This document shows, one piece after another, positions 19,001 through 27,084 of a stretch of 64,000 nt of DNA. The position numbers and the translations under genes are program-made. The notes beneath the pieces were generated by a model. The model saw only the letters and a list, made by a program, of their open reading frames with translations. It ran no database searches and had not been told where the DNA came from. This DNA comes from Planctomycetaceae bacterium. Its GTDB lineage: Bacteria; Planctomycetota; Planctomycetia; Planctomycetales; Planctomycetaceae. The DNA lies in the NCBI GenBank assembly GCA_021732995.1, contig JAKFWA010000134.1, positions 1-64,000 of the forward strand. Reading direction: 5' to 3'. Each line of letters begins with the position of its first letter. Within the stretch, counting starts at the first letter, position 1.

Positions 19001-19653
19001 GACAGTTCGTCTGCGTCTGACGTGGTAGCCCGTTCGCTGTCCCCTGCTTCGGCTTCTGCGGCTGCATCTTCAGCCAGTGCGTCGCCCAACTGGTCGTCTC
19101 CAACGTCTGACGTATCTTCGAGGTCGATCTCGACCGCGCGCGGCTTCGCCGGTTTCTTCACCTCGACGGTGTTGGAAAACTCGTCAGCCGGTTGCCCCGA
19201 CTGTTGGGGAGCATGGCCCCGTCGAACGGCTTCATCCTCGGCCAGCTTTTTAGCTTGCTTGGCGGCAGCAGCTTCGGCCTCGTTCTGAATCCGCTCAATG
19301 TCTTCAAAAGCCGCGTCGACGTTCGTTTGAGTTGCGCGCTGGCCTTCGGGAAGAGCGATCTCGACGGCTGGCTGATCTTGAGTCTGGACGGGCGTCAGTT
19401 CGTTGATGGCTTCAACGGGCAGCAGTTCCCCCGCCAATGTGCCGGTGGGAGTCGGAATGCTCCCAAGCGGAAGACGCGATTCCAGATTTTCAATGCTCGC
19501 CGGGCCAAACGAAGTCGGCTGGCGGCGCTGCAGAGGTCGCTTCAAATGCTTCAGACGAAGATGGGTTCGTTGCCACCACAACACGTCTTGTCTCCTCAAA
19601 AAGCACACTGGCAATGCCCGCGACAGTGGATCAACCTTAGACGTGGGGTGCAT
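16024..19653 (-). CDS. Large secreted protein: matrixin-like metalloprotease plus two GlcG/HbpS domains
   Basis: This 1209-aa protein starts at ATG 19653 (GGGGGA upstream). The N-terminal IENLESRLPLGS after a basic stretch resembles the planctomycete LEPR-type surface-export segment. Residues about 90-250 are acidic and low-complexity. A metzincin zinc site HEIGHTLGGED sits at about 444-454, with DIMNGTY after it in the place of the Met-turn. Two GlcG/HbpS (DUF336-type) domains follow: about 510-750 (DAIIAIVDRAGNILGV ... LPGGVPLYRDT ... LIGGVGVF) and about 935-1195 (MVFAVADKNGDVLGVF ... FPGSTSVYKGGRLVGG). This type binds haem or small cofactors in other bacteria. The combination suggests an extracellular protease with ligand-binding modules; the substrate is unknown. 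Confidence 0.85.
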   Translation of the reverse strand: MHPTSKVDPLSRALPVCFLRRQDVLWWQRTHLRLKHLKRPLQRRQPTSFGPASIENLESRLPLGSIPTPTGTLAGELLPVEAINELTPVQTQDQPAVEIALPEGQRATQTNVDAAFEDIERIQNEAEAAAAKQAKKLAEDEAVRRGHAPQQSGQPADEFSNTVEVKKPAKPRAVEIDLEDTSDVGDDQLGDALAEDAAAEAEAGDSERATTSDADELSDERLATSSTVANPYQSQDHGPSAGLTHAIDITFAATGAPSESPKPTAAAGPVFSTGGAGNDDAGAAAWMQALEQSYFNGNSSSNAAVSAPLGQAWFSQASQPVVVRYDFRDVDGISNEINPAEQAAAQSALQAWTEATNGKVQFVRDTTAPDHEVVTIGKGDLTAMGYESADGGTLAVGGGLSISDPTGNATSVTGLVWLDEADTWDTVLGNVGDNQGYDVFTVVAHEIGHTLGGEDASNTGTGDIMNGTYDQERTIDAIRYSAENYEFAALSPSDAAQVETYELHAMLTGAPQLTAAEVRALLNFATAVTPSRDAIIAIVDRAGNILGVRMEDGLAPGIQGNPELRTFAIDGAVAKARTAAFFANNGVDFRGTGAGTPLTSRTIRNISQTTITYREVASNPNSPNQFIRGPGFVAPIGVGGHFPAAVANTPPVDLFGIEHTNRDSLVHPGLDGNRRTGGDNITLPSRFNVPLSNLIKDMDGDDVLEVNAMGVPEGTVTMAADVPMNAPESYGTVSGVFPAAQSRGIATLPGGVPLYRDTNGNGVGDTLIGGVGVFFPGTTGSADFEQNFIPGIGQTEAQRTNAPKVLEAEFIAVATAGGSITAQNMGAAGADITINPVPTLDIPFGRLDLVGISLEVVGPIPGILGVQQLLQFGRGLGTGVANSRLTANPAVLPTDPANEIVTTGGARSIDGKGVASGWLVAPHNGGDYDGVPGPDITTADVMRIVQQGITEANLDRAAIRLPLGQRTQMVFAVADKNGDVLGVFRQSDATIFSIDVAVAKARNTAYYADAAAIQPEDRVRAASSQAASLLPAGSSFTNRTFRFLAEPRFPSGVDNAAVGAFSQLKDIGRVIGVTPVGQANKVRIVESTAFISANEFNKKGLPLAPNQLFDPNTSVVGHDAFFPASNFRDPGNLANQNGIVFFPGSTSVYKGGRLVGGFGVSGDGVDQDDVVTFSGAQGFMPPSTVRTADQLFVDGVRLPNFKFLRNPRG

Positions 19654-20181
19654 GGCTGCTGTTCCCCCCGAATTGCCAGGTTGGTCCAACGAGTCGACGG
19701 GAGTTCGCACGCAGGCGCGCAAACCCGTTTATCGACATCGGAAACGGGGAGATTGCGGGGCAACCGGATCTTGCGGATGAGTCAAAAGAACACAGCTTTA
19801 ACGATTCTTTGATTACCTGGATTGCCAAGTCAGCCCCCGCCCGGCTCTCAACCGGTCGCTTTTTTGCCGAGAGAGCCGAAGATCCCGGAACTGGCCTCGA
19901 ACAACCGGCGTCTGAAAGTCAGCTCGATTGGAGAGGGGACAGTTTCAAACTGGCCAGTTCGATGACAGGCACCTGGCCGGCGCGGGACTGTCCCCTCCCC
20001 AATCGGACCGATAAAGTCCCACTTACGTACTCAGCTAAAGCCAGATTCTTGAGGTTAGACGACCTCTCTGAATCTGGACCTGATTGGGCCGATTCTGGCA
20101 TTTTAGAGCATATTCAGCAGGCTCAGCTGACTTTGCCTCAAGTGATCCAGAACGGTTACAGATCGAAAGGGTGATGAAGCC
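19654..20181. other. 528-bp divergent intergenic region
   Basis: No gene is credible here. The region holds the promoters of the leftward protease and the rightward anti-sigma-like gene, and the inverted repeat at 19933-19997. The rest shows nothing I can name. Confidence 0.5.
19933..19997. repeat. Inverted repeat with nested palindrome
   Basis: GAGGGGACAGT (19933-19943) is perfectly complementary to ACTGTCCCCTC (19987-19997). Between them lie the palindrome ACTGGCCAGT (19949-19958) and GGCACCTGGCC. Motifs like GGGGACAGGCACC are dispersed in some planctomycete genomes (general recollection, not checked). It could form a hairpin or be a relic of a small dispersed element. Confidence 0.55.
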
Positions 20182-21183
20182 ATGAACGGCAAATTTACCG
20201 ATGACCGCTTGTCTGCCTACTTCGACGACCAAATGACGCTCGAAGAACGTGCAGCCTTTGAACAAGAACTGGCAGCCTCTCCTGAGCTGCGATCAGAACT
20301 GGCGACTTTCCGCCAGATGTCTGAACTGTTGCATCAGATTCCGCAGGCCAAGGCGCCCGTGGAGCTCTTCCCGTCGATCATGCGGGGTATTGAGCGAGAG
20401 ACGCTGCTGCCCGCCGCTGAGGCACCCGCGTCCCGCAAGCTCCGCTGGCGAAACCTCGTCGCGGTCGCTGCTTGTGGACTGGTCGCTGCGGTTGCCGCGA
20501 GTTCGTTCTTCGCGAACAACCAGCAGGTTGCTCGGAACGATAACAATGAGACAGCCCCGGTCAGCCGTTCGGTTGAGCAGAGCAGACAACTGGCGAACAA
20601 GAATCAATCTGTCGTCGGTGAAGAGTCCCGCGACAAGACTCAAGAGTTTCAGATCGATCCACAAGATCTGGCGACGGCGAAGCCCGGTGATCAGATCGCG
20701 GCGAAATCAACTGATGGCGTCTCTGTAATCCGCCTGACCGTTCTGGATCTGAAGGTCGAAGCGACCGCCCTGCGAGCCTTGCTTGCGGGTGCGGAAATCA
20801 AGCCGCTGACGAACGATACGGAAGAAGTTGCCAACGGCCTGGTGGCTGTCTATGTGCAGTCGGACGCCGCGAAGATTGCGACCGCTCTGGAGAAGATGAA
20901 CAAGGAACTGGGCATCGAATCGATGTCGTCGCCCGTGACTTTGGAAGCTTCGGACCCCAAGGTGCAGGAAGTTCTGGCTGGTGCGAAGGGTGCCGCTGAT
21001 AACACTCAGCAGACCGTGGCTGTGAAAGCCGAAAGCGAACTCGATCTGCTGACCCAGAAGGCTGAGAAAGCGGACGCGAAAGCGATTCCGGTGGCCATGA
21101 AGGGTGCTAAGCGAGTGATCTTCCTGATCTCGAAACCAGCTCCGAAGGCTGGCGACAAAAACACCAACGGCGCCTCAGCCTAG
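20182..21183 (+). CDS. Anti-sigma-factor-like single-pass membrane protein
   Basis: This 333-aa protein begins KFTDDRLSAYFDDQMTLEER, the helical N-terminal sensor-binding region of ECF anti-sigma factors (without the HxxxCxxC zinc motif). One membrane helix follows at about 91-112 (LVAVAACGLVAAVAA) and then a long periplasmic domain with DPQDLATAKPGDQIA and a repeated alpha-beta pattern. No sigma-factor gene is adjacent: the neighbour is divergent and the next gene is Dus. The partner must be elsewhere, or the protein has another role. The start ATG is at 20182; AGGGTGATGAAGCC precedes it. It is followed by a perfect terminator. Confidence 0.78.
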   Translation: MNGKFTDDRLSAYFDDQMTLEERAAFEQELAASPELRSELATFRQMSELLHQIPQAKAPVELFPSIMRGIERETLLPAAEAPASRKLRWRNLVAVAACGLVAAVAASSFFANNQQVARNDNNETAPVSRSVEQSRQLANKNQSVVGEESRDKTQEFQIDPQDLATAKPGDQIAAKSTDGVSVIRLTVLDLKVEATALRALLAGAEIKPLTNDTEEVANGLVAVYVQSDAAKIATALEKMNKELGIESMSSPVTLEASDPKVQEVLAGAKGAADNTQQTVAVKAESELDLLTQKAEKADAKAIPVAMKGAKRVIFLISKPAPKAGDKNTNGASA

Positions 21184-21210
21184 ACAGCCTGCAGGTCGTA
21201 CGTGGGAATC

Positions 21211-21257
21211 CCAATCAGCCGAGTTGCCCTTGCCGGTAGCTCGGCTGATTGTGTTTT
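21211..21257 (+). terminator. Terminator after the anti-sigma-like gene
   Basis: AATCAGCCGAG (21213-21223) pairs perfectly with CTCGGCTGATT (21240-21250), followed by GTGTTTT. It lies between convergent genes. Confidence 0.8.
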
Positions 21258-21276
21258 AAGGCTGGTGCGAAGCTGT

Positions 21277-22233
21277 CTACGCGACGAAGTGCTCGCGAAC
21301 CAGGCGCTTGAAATCGGGGAGGTCGCGGACCTTGTGGATCGCGTCCCGGAACGTGTTGAAGTCCGGCAGATGTTTGGCAAAGTAGCAGCTTGTCCGCGCC
21401 AGGCGACGCTGGGCAGCCGCAGCTCCGTAATAACGGAATTCACCTTCGACGAGTTGCAACACCGCGCGGCCGCGTTCGCTGGCGGATGGTGCAGCCAACT
21501 GAGTTCCCGTCGTCAGCGCGCGAATTTGCTGAAACAGCCACGGATTGCCAAGACAACCGCGGCCGATGGCAACTCCGTCCGCGCCGGACTCGTTCAGGAA
21601 TCGAACGGCGTCAACCGGTTCTCGCACGCCGCCGCTGCCGATGACCGGGATCTTCACGGCGGACTTCACGCGTGCAACGACATTCCAGTCCGGGCCACCG
21701 ACATACGCTTGAGCCACACTGCGCGCGTGCACAATGAGCCCGCCCGCCCCTTGCGCTTCGACTCGTTGCGCGATCTCCACGACCGTTTCGCGATCTCCAT
21801 CGGGGCCGGACCTTAGTTTGAGCGTGACAGGAATCGAGACCGCTTTGACGACGGCGGCCGTGATGCGTTCGATCGCTTCCGGGTCGGCCATCAAGGCTCC
21901 GCCTTCGCCGCGCTGGCAGAGCCGACGAATGGGGCACTCAAAGTTGAGGTCCACCATGTCGAAGCCGAGTTCCTCAACGACACGGGCAGCTTCGGCGAGT
22001 TCGTGAGGATCGGCACCGCTGATCTGCCCGGCACGAGGTGACTCTTGCGACGATGTCTGCAGCAGCTTGAGTGCTCGGCGATCGCGCGAGGCGACGTCGC
22101 AGGCATCGATCCGCTCGGTGCACACCAGGCTTGCCCCGTACTGCTTCATCAGCAAACGGAAGGGCGGATTGGTGTGCTCCTCCATCGGCGCCAGCGTCAG
22201 ACCGTGAGCAACGCGAACCGAGCCAATCTTCAT
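21277..22233 (-). CDS. tRNA-dihydrouridine synthase (Dus family)
   Basis: This 318-aa flavoenzyme would reduce uridines in tRNA D-loops. It has the TIM-barrel start LTLAPMEEHTNPPFR, the catalytic Cys in NFECPIRRLCQRGEGGAL (about residues 97-114), the phosphate-binding VTLKLRSG and VIGSGGVREP, and AIGRGCLGNPWLF near 235. The C-terminal helical domain contains EFRYYGAAAAQRRLAR and ends HKVRDLPDFKRLVREHF. The FECPIRRL wording differs from the standard GCP of DusA/B/C, so the subgroup is left open. ATG at 22233. No downstream partner on this strand. Confidence 0.9.
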   Translation of the reverse strand: MKIGSVRVAHGLTLAPMEEHTNPPFRLLMKQYGASLVCTERIDACDVASRDRRALKLLQTSSQESPRAGQISGADPHELAEAARVVEELGFDMVDLNFECPIRRLCQRGEGGALMADPEAIERITAAVVKAVSIPVTLKLRSGPDGDRETVVEIAQRVEAQGAGGLIVHARSVAQAYVGGPDWNVVARVKSAVKIPVIGSGGVREPVDAVRFLNESGADGVAIGRGCLGNPWLFQQIRALTTGTQLAAPSASERGRAVLQLVEGEFRYYGAAAAQRRLARTSCYFAKHLPDFNTFRDAIHKVRDLPDFKRLVREHFVA

Positions 22234-23002
22234 GCAGGATTTTTTCGATCAGAGTTTAGGATAGTGGTCAGAGCTTACTGCTTCACGCTGAATATCTCCC
22301 CTCGCCCCTCGCCCCTTCGACGCGTTGGCATCGACACAAGTCGCCGAAGTGTGCAGCCATTTTGGCCGAGAAGTGTGCCTTCAAACTTGTGGCAAAGTTG
22401 AACCTTCCGCCCCGAAGGGGCAGCCTTATGTTAGCCCAGGGCAAGTTCGCGTCAGCGAACGCCGCCCTGGGTAATCGATTTTGAAACACAACTCAAAGCC
22501 CTGTCGGGGCGACGCTGAACCATGTCGGGTCGCGTTCAGCACAAGGCCGCCCTTGCAGATCTCAATGCCTGATGCGAAGTCGACCCAGGGCGACGCTCCC
22601 CTTGGTCGCTCTGCCCTGGGCTAACGTAACGCTGCCCCTTCAGGGCGAATCGAGAGTTCACGATCCGTCATTCGAGATTGAACAGCGTGTCGCAACGGCA
22701 CTCAGTTCAGAGATGTGTAGATACCAATGCCTCAAAGGGCCGAGGGAGGCGAGAACTCATCGCGCGAGGATCGCTGCCATGATCGGGACGCAGTTAGCCG
22801 CTGTCCCAAACTCGAGTATTAGGGAATCACGCACCGGTCACTCATGCCAGTTCAATCGCTGCGACCGGCAGGACTGGAAACTGTGCTTTGACAAATTTGA
22901 CTCACCGATTTCGTGACCTAGGTTTGAAATGTGGGCCATACGTGTTGGCTTCCATTGCTCAATGCTGGCTACAGCGATTGATGGTCGGCAAGGAGACAGA
23001 TC
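22234..23002. other. 769-bp intergenic region with a repeat element
   Basis: There is no coding gene of normal size. Positions 22409-22645 form the inverted-repeat element listed separately. The sequence 22650-22990 shows no feature except the ribosome site AAGGAGACAG ahead of the small ORF at 23003. Confidence 0.5.
22409..22645. repeat. MITE-like inverted-repeat element (~237 bp)
   Basis: Arms 22417-22442 and 22613-22638 are complementary at 24 of 26 positions. They are bounded outside by GCCCCGAAGGGGC (22409-22421) and GCCCCTTCAGGGC (22633-22645). Each arm also carries its own CCCAGGGC...GCCCTGGG hairpin, so the RNA or single-stranded DNA could fold into a three-stem structure. No ORF lies inside. 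It looks like a non-autonomous dispersed element, but copy number cannot be judged from one window. Confidence 0.7.
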
Positions 23003-23110
23003 ATGTTCGGATTTTTAGGTGAGTTGGAGGCCTCTGGCATTGCCCAGATGGTCGTGACGTACGTCGTTGCGGCAGCCTGCATGACTCGCTGGTTCTTCGC
23101 TTGGCATTAG
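23003..23110 (+). CDS. 35-aa membrane peptide upstream of cpaA
   Basis: ATG at 23003 follows a strong AAGGAG (about 8 bases upstream). The peptide starts MFGFLGELEASG and contains one membrane helix with two Cys-Met turns (VVTYVVAAACMT) and an aromatic RWFFAWH end. It stops 42 bases before cpaA, on the same strand. It is shorter than a Flp pilin and lacks the pilin processing motif. Role unknown; it may assist Tad assembly (inference from position). Confidence 0.5.
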   Translation: MFGFLGELEASGIAQMVVTYVVAAACMTRWFFAWH

Positions 23111-23151
23111 GTCGCACTGTTCCTCCCCTCAGCGTAAAGGTGACAGCAAAC

Positions 23152-23721
23152 ATGGAATGGCACAGCCTGTTCGACAATTGGGAAATCAAGTTTGTCGCGA
23201 TCACGTTGATTGTCGCGGCAGTCATTGACGGAAAGCAGTTGAAGGTTCCGAACTGGATCACCTTCCCGATGGCTTTCAGTGGATTGATCTACCACGCCGC
23301 TTCCGGTGGCTGGGGCACGTGGGCCGAAGGCGGCTTCCTGGGCTCCTTCACCGCGATGTGGGTGGGTCTGGCGACGCTGTTGCCCATCTACGCCGTCGGC
23401 GGAATGGGTGCTGGCGACGTGAAGCTGATGGCCGGTATGGGTGCCTGGCTCGCGAATTCCAACCAAACGTGGGAAGCCTTTGTGGTTTCTGTGTTTGTGG
23501 GTGCCGCGATGGGCCTGGTGATGGCCGTTCGCAGCGGCAGCTTCTGGCATCACTACGCCAACTTCCAGTTGATCCTCGCCGAGTGGATGACCATTCGCGA
23601 TCCCCGTGAGCTGTCCCGCATCGCCGCTGAACGTAAGCCAACGATGCGACTGCTGCCCTACGGAATTCCCATCTGCATCGGCTCGATCGGCTACTTCATC
23701 TATCGAGGGATGATGATCTGA
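23152..23721 (+). CDS. cpaA: CpaA/TadV-type prepilin peptidase
   Basis: This 189-aa membrane aspartyl protease (A24 family) would cleave leader peptides of Flp pilins. The two catalytic Asp lie in VAAVIDGKQLKVPNW (Asp about 25) and in GGMGAGDVKLMAG, the GxGD motif (about 86). It has about five membrane helices. ATG 23152 is chosen (AAGGTG upstream) because the 17 extra codons available overlap the small ORF and add nothing. It lies upstream of cpaB and cpaC in the same direction. Confidence 0.88.
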   Translation: MEWHSLFDNWEIKFVAITLIVAAVIDGKQLKVPNWITFPMAFSGLIYHAASGGWGTWAEGGFLGSFTAMWVGLATLLPIYAVGGMGAGDVKLMAGMGAWLANSNQTWEAFVVSVFVGAAMGLVMAVRSGSFWHHYANFQLILAEWMTIRDPRELSRIAAERKPTMRLLPYGIPICIGSIGYFIYRGMMI

Positions 23722-23985
23722 GCGTGGTGCGAATGGATTTGAACTGACTCACACACACGCGGTGTTGGCTTCGCAGGAAGTCGGCACCGTGTGTTCGTTT
23801 CGTGATGCGGCGGCAATCGGAAATCTGAAGTCAATTTTCCGCCGCGGCAAAAAATTCGACCAATACTTGACGTGATGGAGCCTGAGCGCGCGTAGGCGCT
23901 CAAGCCGTTTCAAAAGGCATAGGCGTTAAAGGCTGAAGAGTTTGCCACGCCGTTGCCGATCTTCGATTGATGAAGGCGTACTGCC
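23722..23985. promoter_or_regulatory. Intergenic region before cpaB
   Basis: 264 bases between cpaA and cpaB contain no gene and no strong terminator. GAAGG lies about 10 bases before the cpaB ATG. A separate cpaB promoter is possible. Confidence 0.35.
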
Positions 23986-25095
23986 ATGAGAATGCGGTCC
24001 GTGATGTTGCTGGCCATTGCCGCTGGTTGCGGTCTGGTGGCCATGTTCATCTTCCAGCAAGCCATGCACCGTCCGGCGCAGGCGGAAGTGGAAAACGTCA
24101 GCGTTCTCGTGGCTCTGACAGAGATCTCGCCGGGCACGAAACTCGATGACACCAACACCGAGTTCCGTGAATTCCCGATCGCGGTCCTGCCACAACACGC
24201 CATTCAAACGAAGGAAGAGTACACCGAGCGTGCGTTGAAAGTCCGGGCGATGCCGGGCGACATCCTCACGCTCGACAAGTTGAGTCGGAAAGGTCAGCAC
24301 GGAGCGTCGAACGACATTCCGGCTGGCATGGTGGCGGTCACGATCCCCGTCGATAGCGCACAGTCGAGTGCTGGTTTGCTCCAGCCTGGCGACCGCGTCG
24401 ACGTGATGGTGACCTACCGGTCTCTGCATCAGCAGGGATTGGGCAAGGAAATCAAGACGGTGCTGGAGTACGTGGAGGTGTTCGCGACCGACAAGACTCG
24501 CGAAGCCGCTGTCGTGGCTGATGGCAATGCAAAGACGATTACGTTGTTAGTGAACCCGGAGCAGGGCAAGTTGCTGAATCTCGCGACCGAGATCGGCAAG
24601 CTGCACCTCGCGATGAGATCGAAGGAAGATTCCAAGGCGCGCGTGCCAGATCGGGAGCGTTTCCGGCCTGAAGAGGCTGAAGCGGCTCAGGCTCTGGCTC
24701 AATCGGAGAGTAAGGACGGAGCGAAGGATCAACCGAACAAGCAGGACGCGTTGGCGGCATTCCTGGCAACTCAGCAGAACACTGTGACGCAAGCCAAGAA
24801 GGTCACCAAGACGCCGGAAGACAGGGAGCCAGTGGCTCCCAAGTGGAAGGTTGAGATCTTCGCAGGCGACTCGAAACAAGTGAGTGAAGTGGACTTTGAA
24901 GAGCAGGACTTGCCAGCGGACTACGTGAAGCAACGCGATGCGTGGAAGGCTCGGCAGGCCAAGAAGCAGAAACAAGGACAACCGGAAGGCAGTTCAAACC
25001 CGCTGGTGAGTGGTATCAAGTCACTCTTCAGTCCGGGCGAGGCAGGTGAAGCGGCCGAAGAAACCGTCGAACCGAATGAACCACCTCAACTGTAA
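23986..25095 (+). CDS. cpaB: Flp/Tad pilus assembly protein CpaB (RcpC-like, SAF domain)
   Basis: This 369-aa protein has one N-terminal membrane anchor (about 4-22), then the SAF domain with ISPGTKLDDTN (about 49-59) and MPGDILTLDKLS, and the conserved IPAGMVAVTIPVD then LLQPGDRVDVMVTY (about 133-146). CpaB/RcpC bridges inner membrane and secretin in Tad systems. The C-terminal third (about 220-369) is charged, Gln/Lys-rich and without homology, and is longer than in typical CpaB. Next gene: secretin, 138 bases on. Confidence 0.92.
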   Translation: MRMRSVMLLAIAAGCGLVAMFIFQQAMHRPAQAEVENVSVLVALTEISPGTKLDDTNTEFREFPIAVLPQHAIQTKEEYTERALKVRAMPGDILTLDKLSRKGQHGASNDIPAGMVAVTIPVDSAQSSAGLLQPGDRVDVMVTYRSLHQQGLGKEIKTVLEYVEVFATDKTREAAVVADGNAKTITLLVNPEQGKLLNLATEIGKLHLAMRSKEDSKARVPDRERFRPEEAEAAQALAQSESKDGAKDQPNKQDALAAFLATQQNTVTQAKKVTKTPEDREPVAPKWKVEIFAGDSKQVSEVDFEEQDLPADYVKQRDAWKARQAKKQKQGQPEGSSNPLVSGIKSLFSPGEAGEAAEETVEPNEPPQL

Positions 25096-25233
25096 GACGG
25101 ACAACGAATAGAGAGCGTCAGGCTGATCGTTCGGTCGGCCTGACGAGAGTTGATGGATGAGTAACCCGGTTCGGAGAGCCGGGTGAGGGAACTCTGATCC
25201 CGTGCGATGTACGGGACATAAAGAGGTGCAGGG

Positions 25234-27045
25234 ATGCAATTCACATTCACGATGCGGCGGTGGCTGGTCATGCTGGCCTGCTGTCTGGGAGCCAGTCTCA
25301 GCCCGAGTATGCCTGCGCATGCTCAGGCTCCGTCGGCGGCGCCTGAAGGTCAGCAGTCGATCGCCGAACATACGGTCGTGATTACGGGTCGCAAGACGCA
25401 GGTGGAGATCGTTGAGCGGTTCTCAAAGCTCATTGAAGCTCCCGCCAAGCTGAAGCGCGTCGATGGCTTCGACCCCGAAATTTGCACTGTCACGGCCGAT
25501 ACTCCGCGCCGCATTCGCGTGCAGGCGTTGATGCAGGGTCTGACGGTCATTGTGCTGACCGACGAAAACAACAAGCAGTATCAGATTGAAGTGTTCGTCA
25601 AAGGCGACGCGCGCCATTTGCAGGCTGTGATCAACAGCCGCTTTCCGGACTCTTCCATTGAGGCCTACAAAGTTCAGGAAAGCGTCGTGCTTGCCGGTTG
25701 GGTCAGCCAGCCGGACCATATCACTCAAATTGTGGAAATCGCCGAACAGTTCTTCCCGAAGGTGTTGAACCAGGTTCGCGTCGGTGGAGTGCAGCAGGTC
25801 AAGCTGAAGTGCAAGATCATGGAAGTTCAACGCTCGCGCCTGCGACGTATGGGCTTCAACTTCCTCGCGAACAAATTCGACGGCGGCTACGTCGCCAGTA
25901 CGCCGGGCCAACTGACAACGCTGGGCAGTGCTTCATTGAGCCCTGGTAGCAGCTCGGCAGGTCTCACGGCCGCCACGATCGGTGCTGCTTCGCTGGCGTT
26001 CGGTGCTGTGACTGACTCCTTCGCGATTCAAGCCTTCCTGGATGCGCTGCGTCAGGAAGAACTGTTGAAGATCCTGGCCGAGCCAGTGCTGACGACGATG
26101 AATGGCCGCCCGGCCGTGATGCTGTCCGGTGGTGAGTTTCCGATCCTGGTGCCTCAATCACTCGGTACAACGACAATCGAATGGCGCGACTTCGGCGTGC
26201 GCATGGAAACGGTGCCGATCATCCTGGGTGATGGCCGTGTCCGCATGGAAGTGATGCCCGAAGTCAGCGAACGCGACTTCGCGAACGCAGTCACCATCAG
26301 TGGTACCTCGGTGCCCGGCCTGACCGTGCGTCGTGTGAACACGCAAGTTGAAATGAAGTTTGGACAGACACTGATGCTCGGTGGACTGCTCTCATGGCGT
26401 CAGACGGCTCAGACGCAGAAGATTCCGTTCCTGGGTGAACTGCCCTACGCCGGAGCTCTCTTCCGCCGCGTGCGTTATGAAGACGTTGAAACCGAACTCG
26501 TGATCCTGCTGACTCCGGAACTGGTTGCTCCACTGGACGCCAATGGAATTCCATCCGGCGGGCCTGGCCGCTTCACAGACATTCCGACGGATCGCGAACT
26601 GTTCGGTTACGGCCTGATGGAAGTGCCGTCTTACGGTGAGCGTTGTGATATGTGTGACGGCAAGGGTTGCCCGAGCTGTCAGCATCAGGTGCCCATGCAG
26701 CCCTTCACGCTGCCCATTCAGGAATCTCATCAACCTCCGCTGCCCCAAGTTGACGGTGGTAGCGATCCTGCGACGCCTGTGTTGCCACTTGCTCCAGCTC
26801 CCGGAGATTCCGCGCAACGGACTAGCACTCGTGCCAACTCGGCCGTAGCCAACAGTGGCTCTCGCAACGGTGGCGGTCAGCAGGTGGGACATACTCAAGG
26901 CAACACCAGCCGCAACTCGACTGCGAATTCCAACGCGAACTATACGGCGCCACCCACGCCGCCGGCCTATTCCCGCTCCACTCAAATTGGAAAACCAACC
27001 TCGAAGAGTTCTCCCAAAAGCCGACCGGCTCTGATTGAGCCGTAA
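25234..27045 (+). CDS. cpaC: Tad pilus secretin CpaC/RcpA with C-terminal Cys motif
   Basis: This 603-aa outer-membrane secretin has a signal peptide (about 1-31), an N-terminal BON-like/N1 domain with SVVLAGWVSQPDHI (about 150-163), and a secretin core (about 190-430) with QVKLKCKIMEVQRSRLR, LAEPVLTTMNGRPAVMLSGG and KIPFLGELPYAGALFR. The late part adds a DnaJ-like CDMCDGKGCPSC (about 472-483) and a low-complexity Ser/Asn/Pro tail. Cysteine clusters are not usual in CpaC. The start ATG has GAGG upstream. It lies between cpaB and cpaE. Confidence 0.92.
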   Translation: MQFTFTMRRWLVMLACCLGASLSPSMPAHAQAPSAAPEGQQSIAEHTVVITGRKTQVEIVERFSKLIEAPAKLKRVDGFDPEICTVTADTPRRIRVQALMQGLTVIVLTDENNKQYQIEVFVKGDARHLQAVINSRFPDSSIEAYKVQESVVLAGWVSQPDHITQIVEIAEQFFPKVLNQVRVGGVQQVKLKCKIMEVQRSRLRRMGFNFLANKFDGGYVASTPGQLTTLGSASLSPGSSSAGLTAATIGAASLAFGAVTDSFAIQAFLDALRQEELLKILAEPVLTTMNGRPAVMLSGGEFPILVPQSLGTTTIEWRDFGVRMETVPIILGDGRVRMEVMPEVSERDFANAVTISGTSVPGLTVRRVNTQVEMKFGQTLMLGGLLSWRQTAQTQKIPFLGELPYAGALFRRVRYEDVETELVILLTPELVAPLDANGIPSGGPGRFTDIPTDRELFGYGLMEVPSYGERCDMCDGKGCPSCQHQVPMQPFTLPIQESHQPPLPQVDGGSDPATPVLPLAPAPGDSAQRTSTRANSAVANSGSRNGGGQQVGHTQGNTSRNSTANSNANYTAPPTPPAYSRSTQIGKPTSKSSPKSRPALIEP

Positions 27046-27084
27046 AGAGACTGACAAATAACTGAATGAGTGGTGCAAAGGCAC

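Noticed and set aside
22572-22916. A 114-codon frame inside the repeat region
   Set aside because: It overlaps the inverted-repeat element and has no ribosome site or known motif.
23003-23110. Flp pilin gene at the small ORF
   Set aside because: It is shorter than pilins and lacks the leader cleavage motif, so only a small membrane peptide is called.
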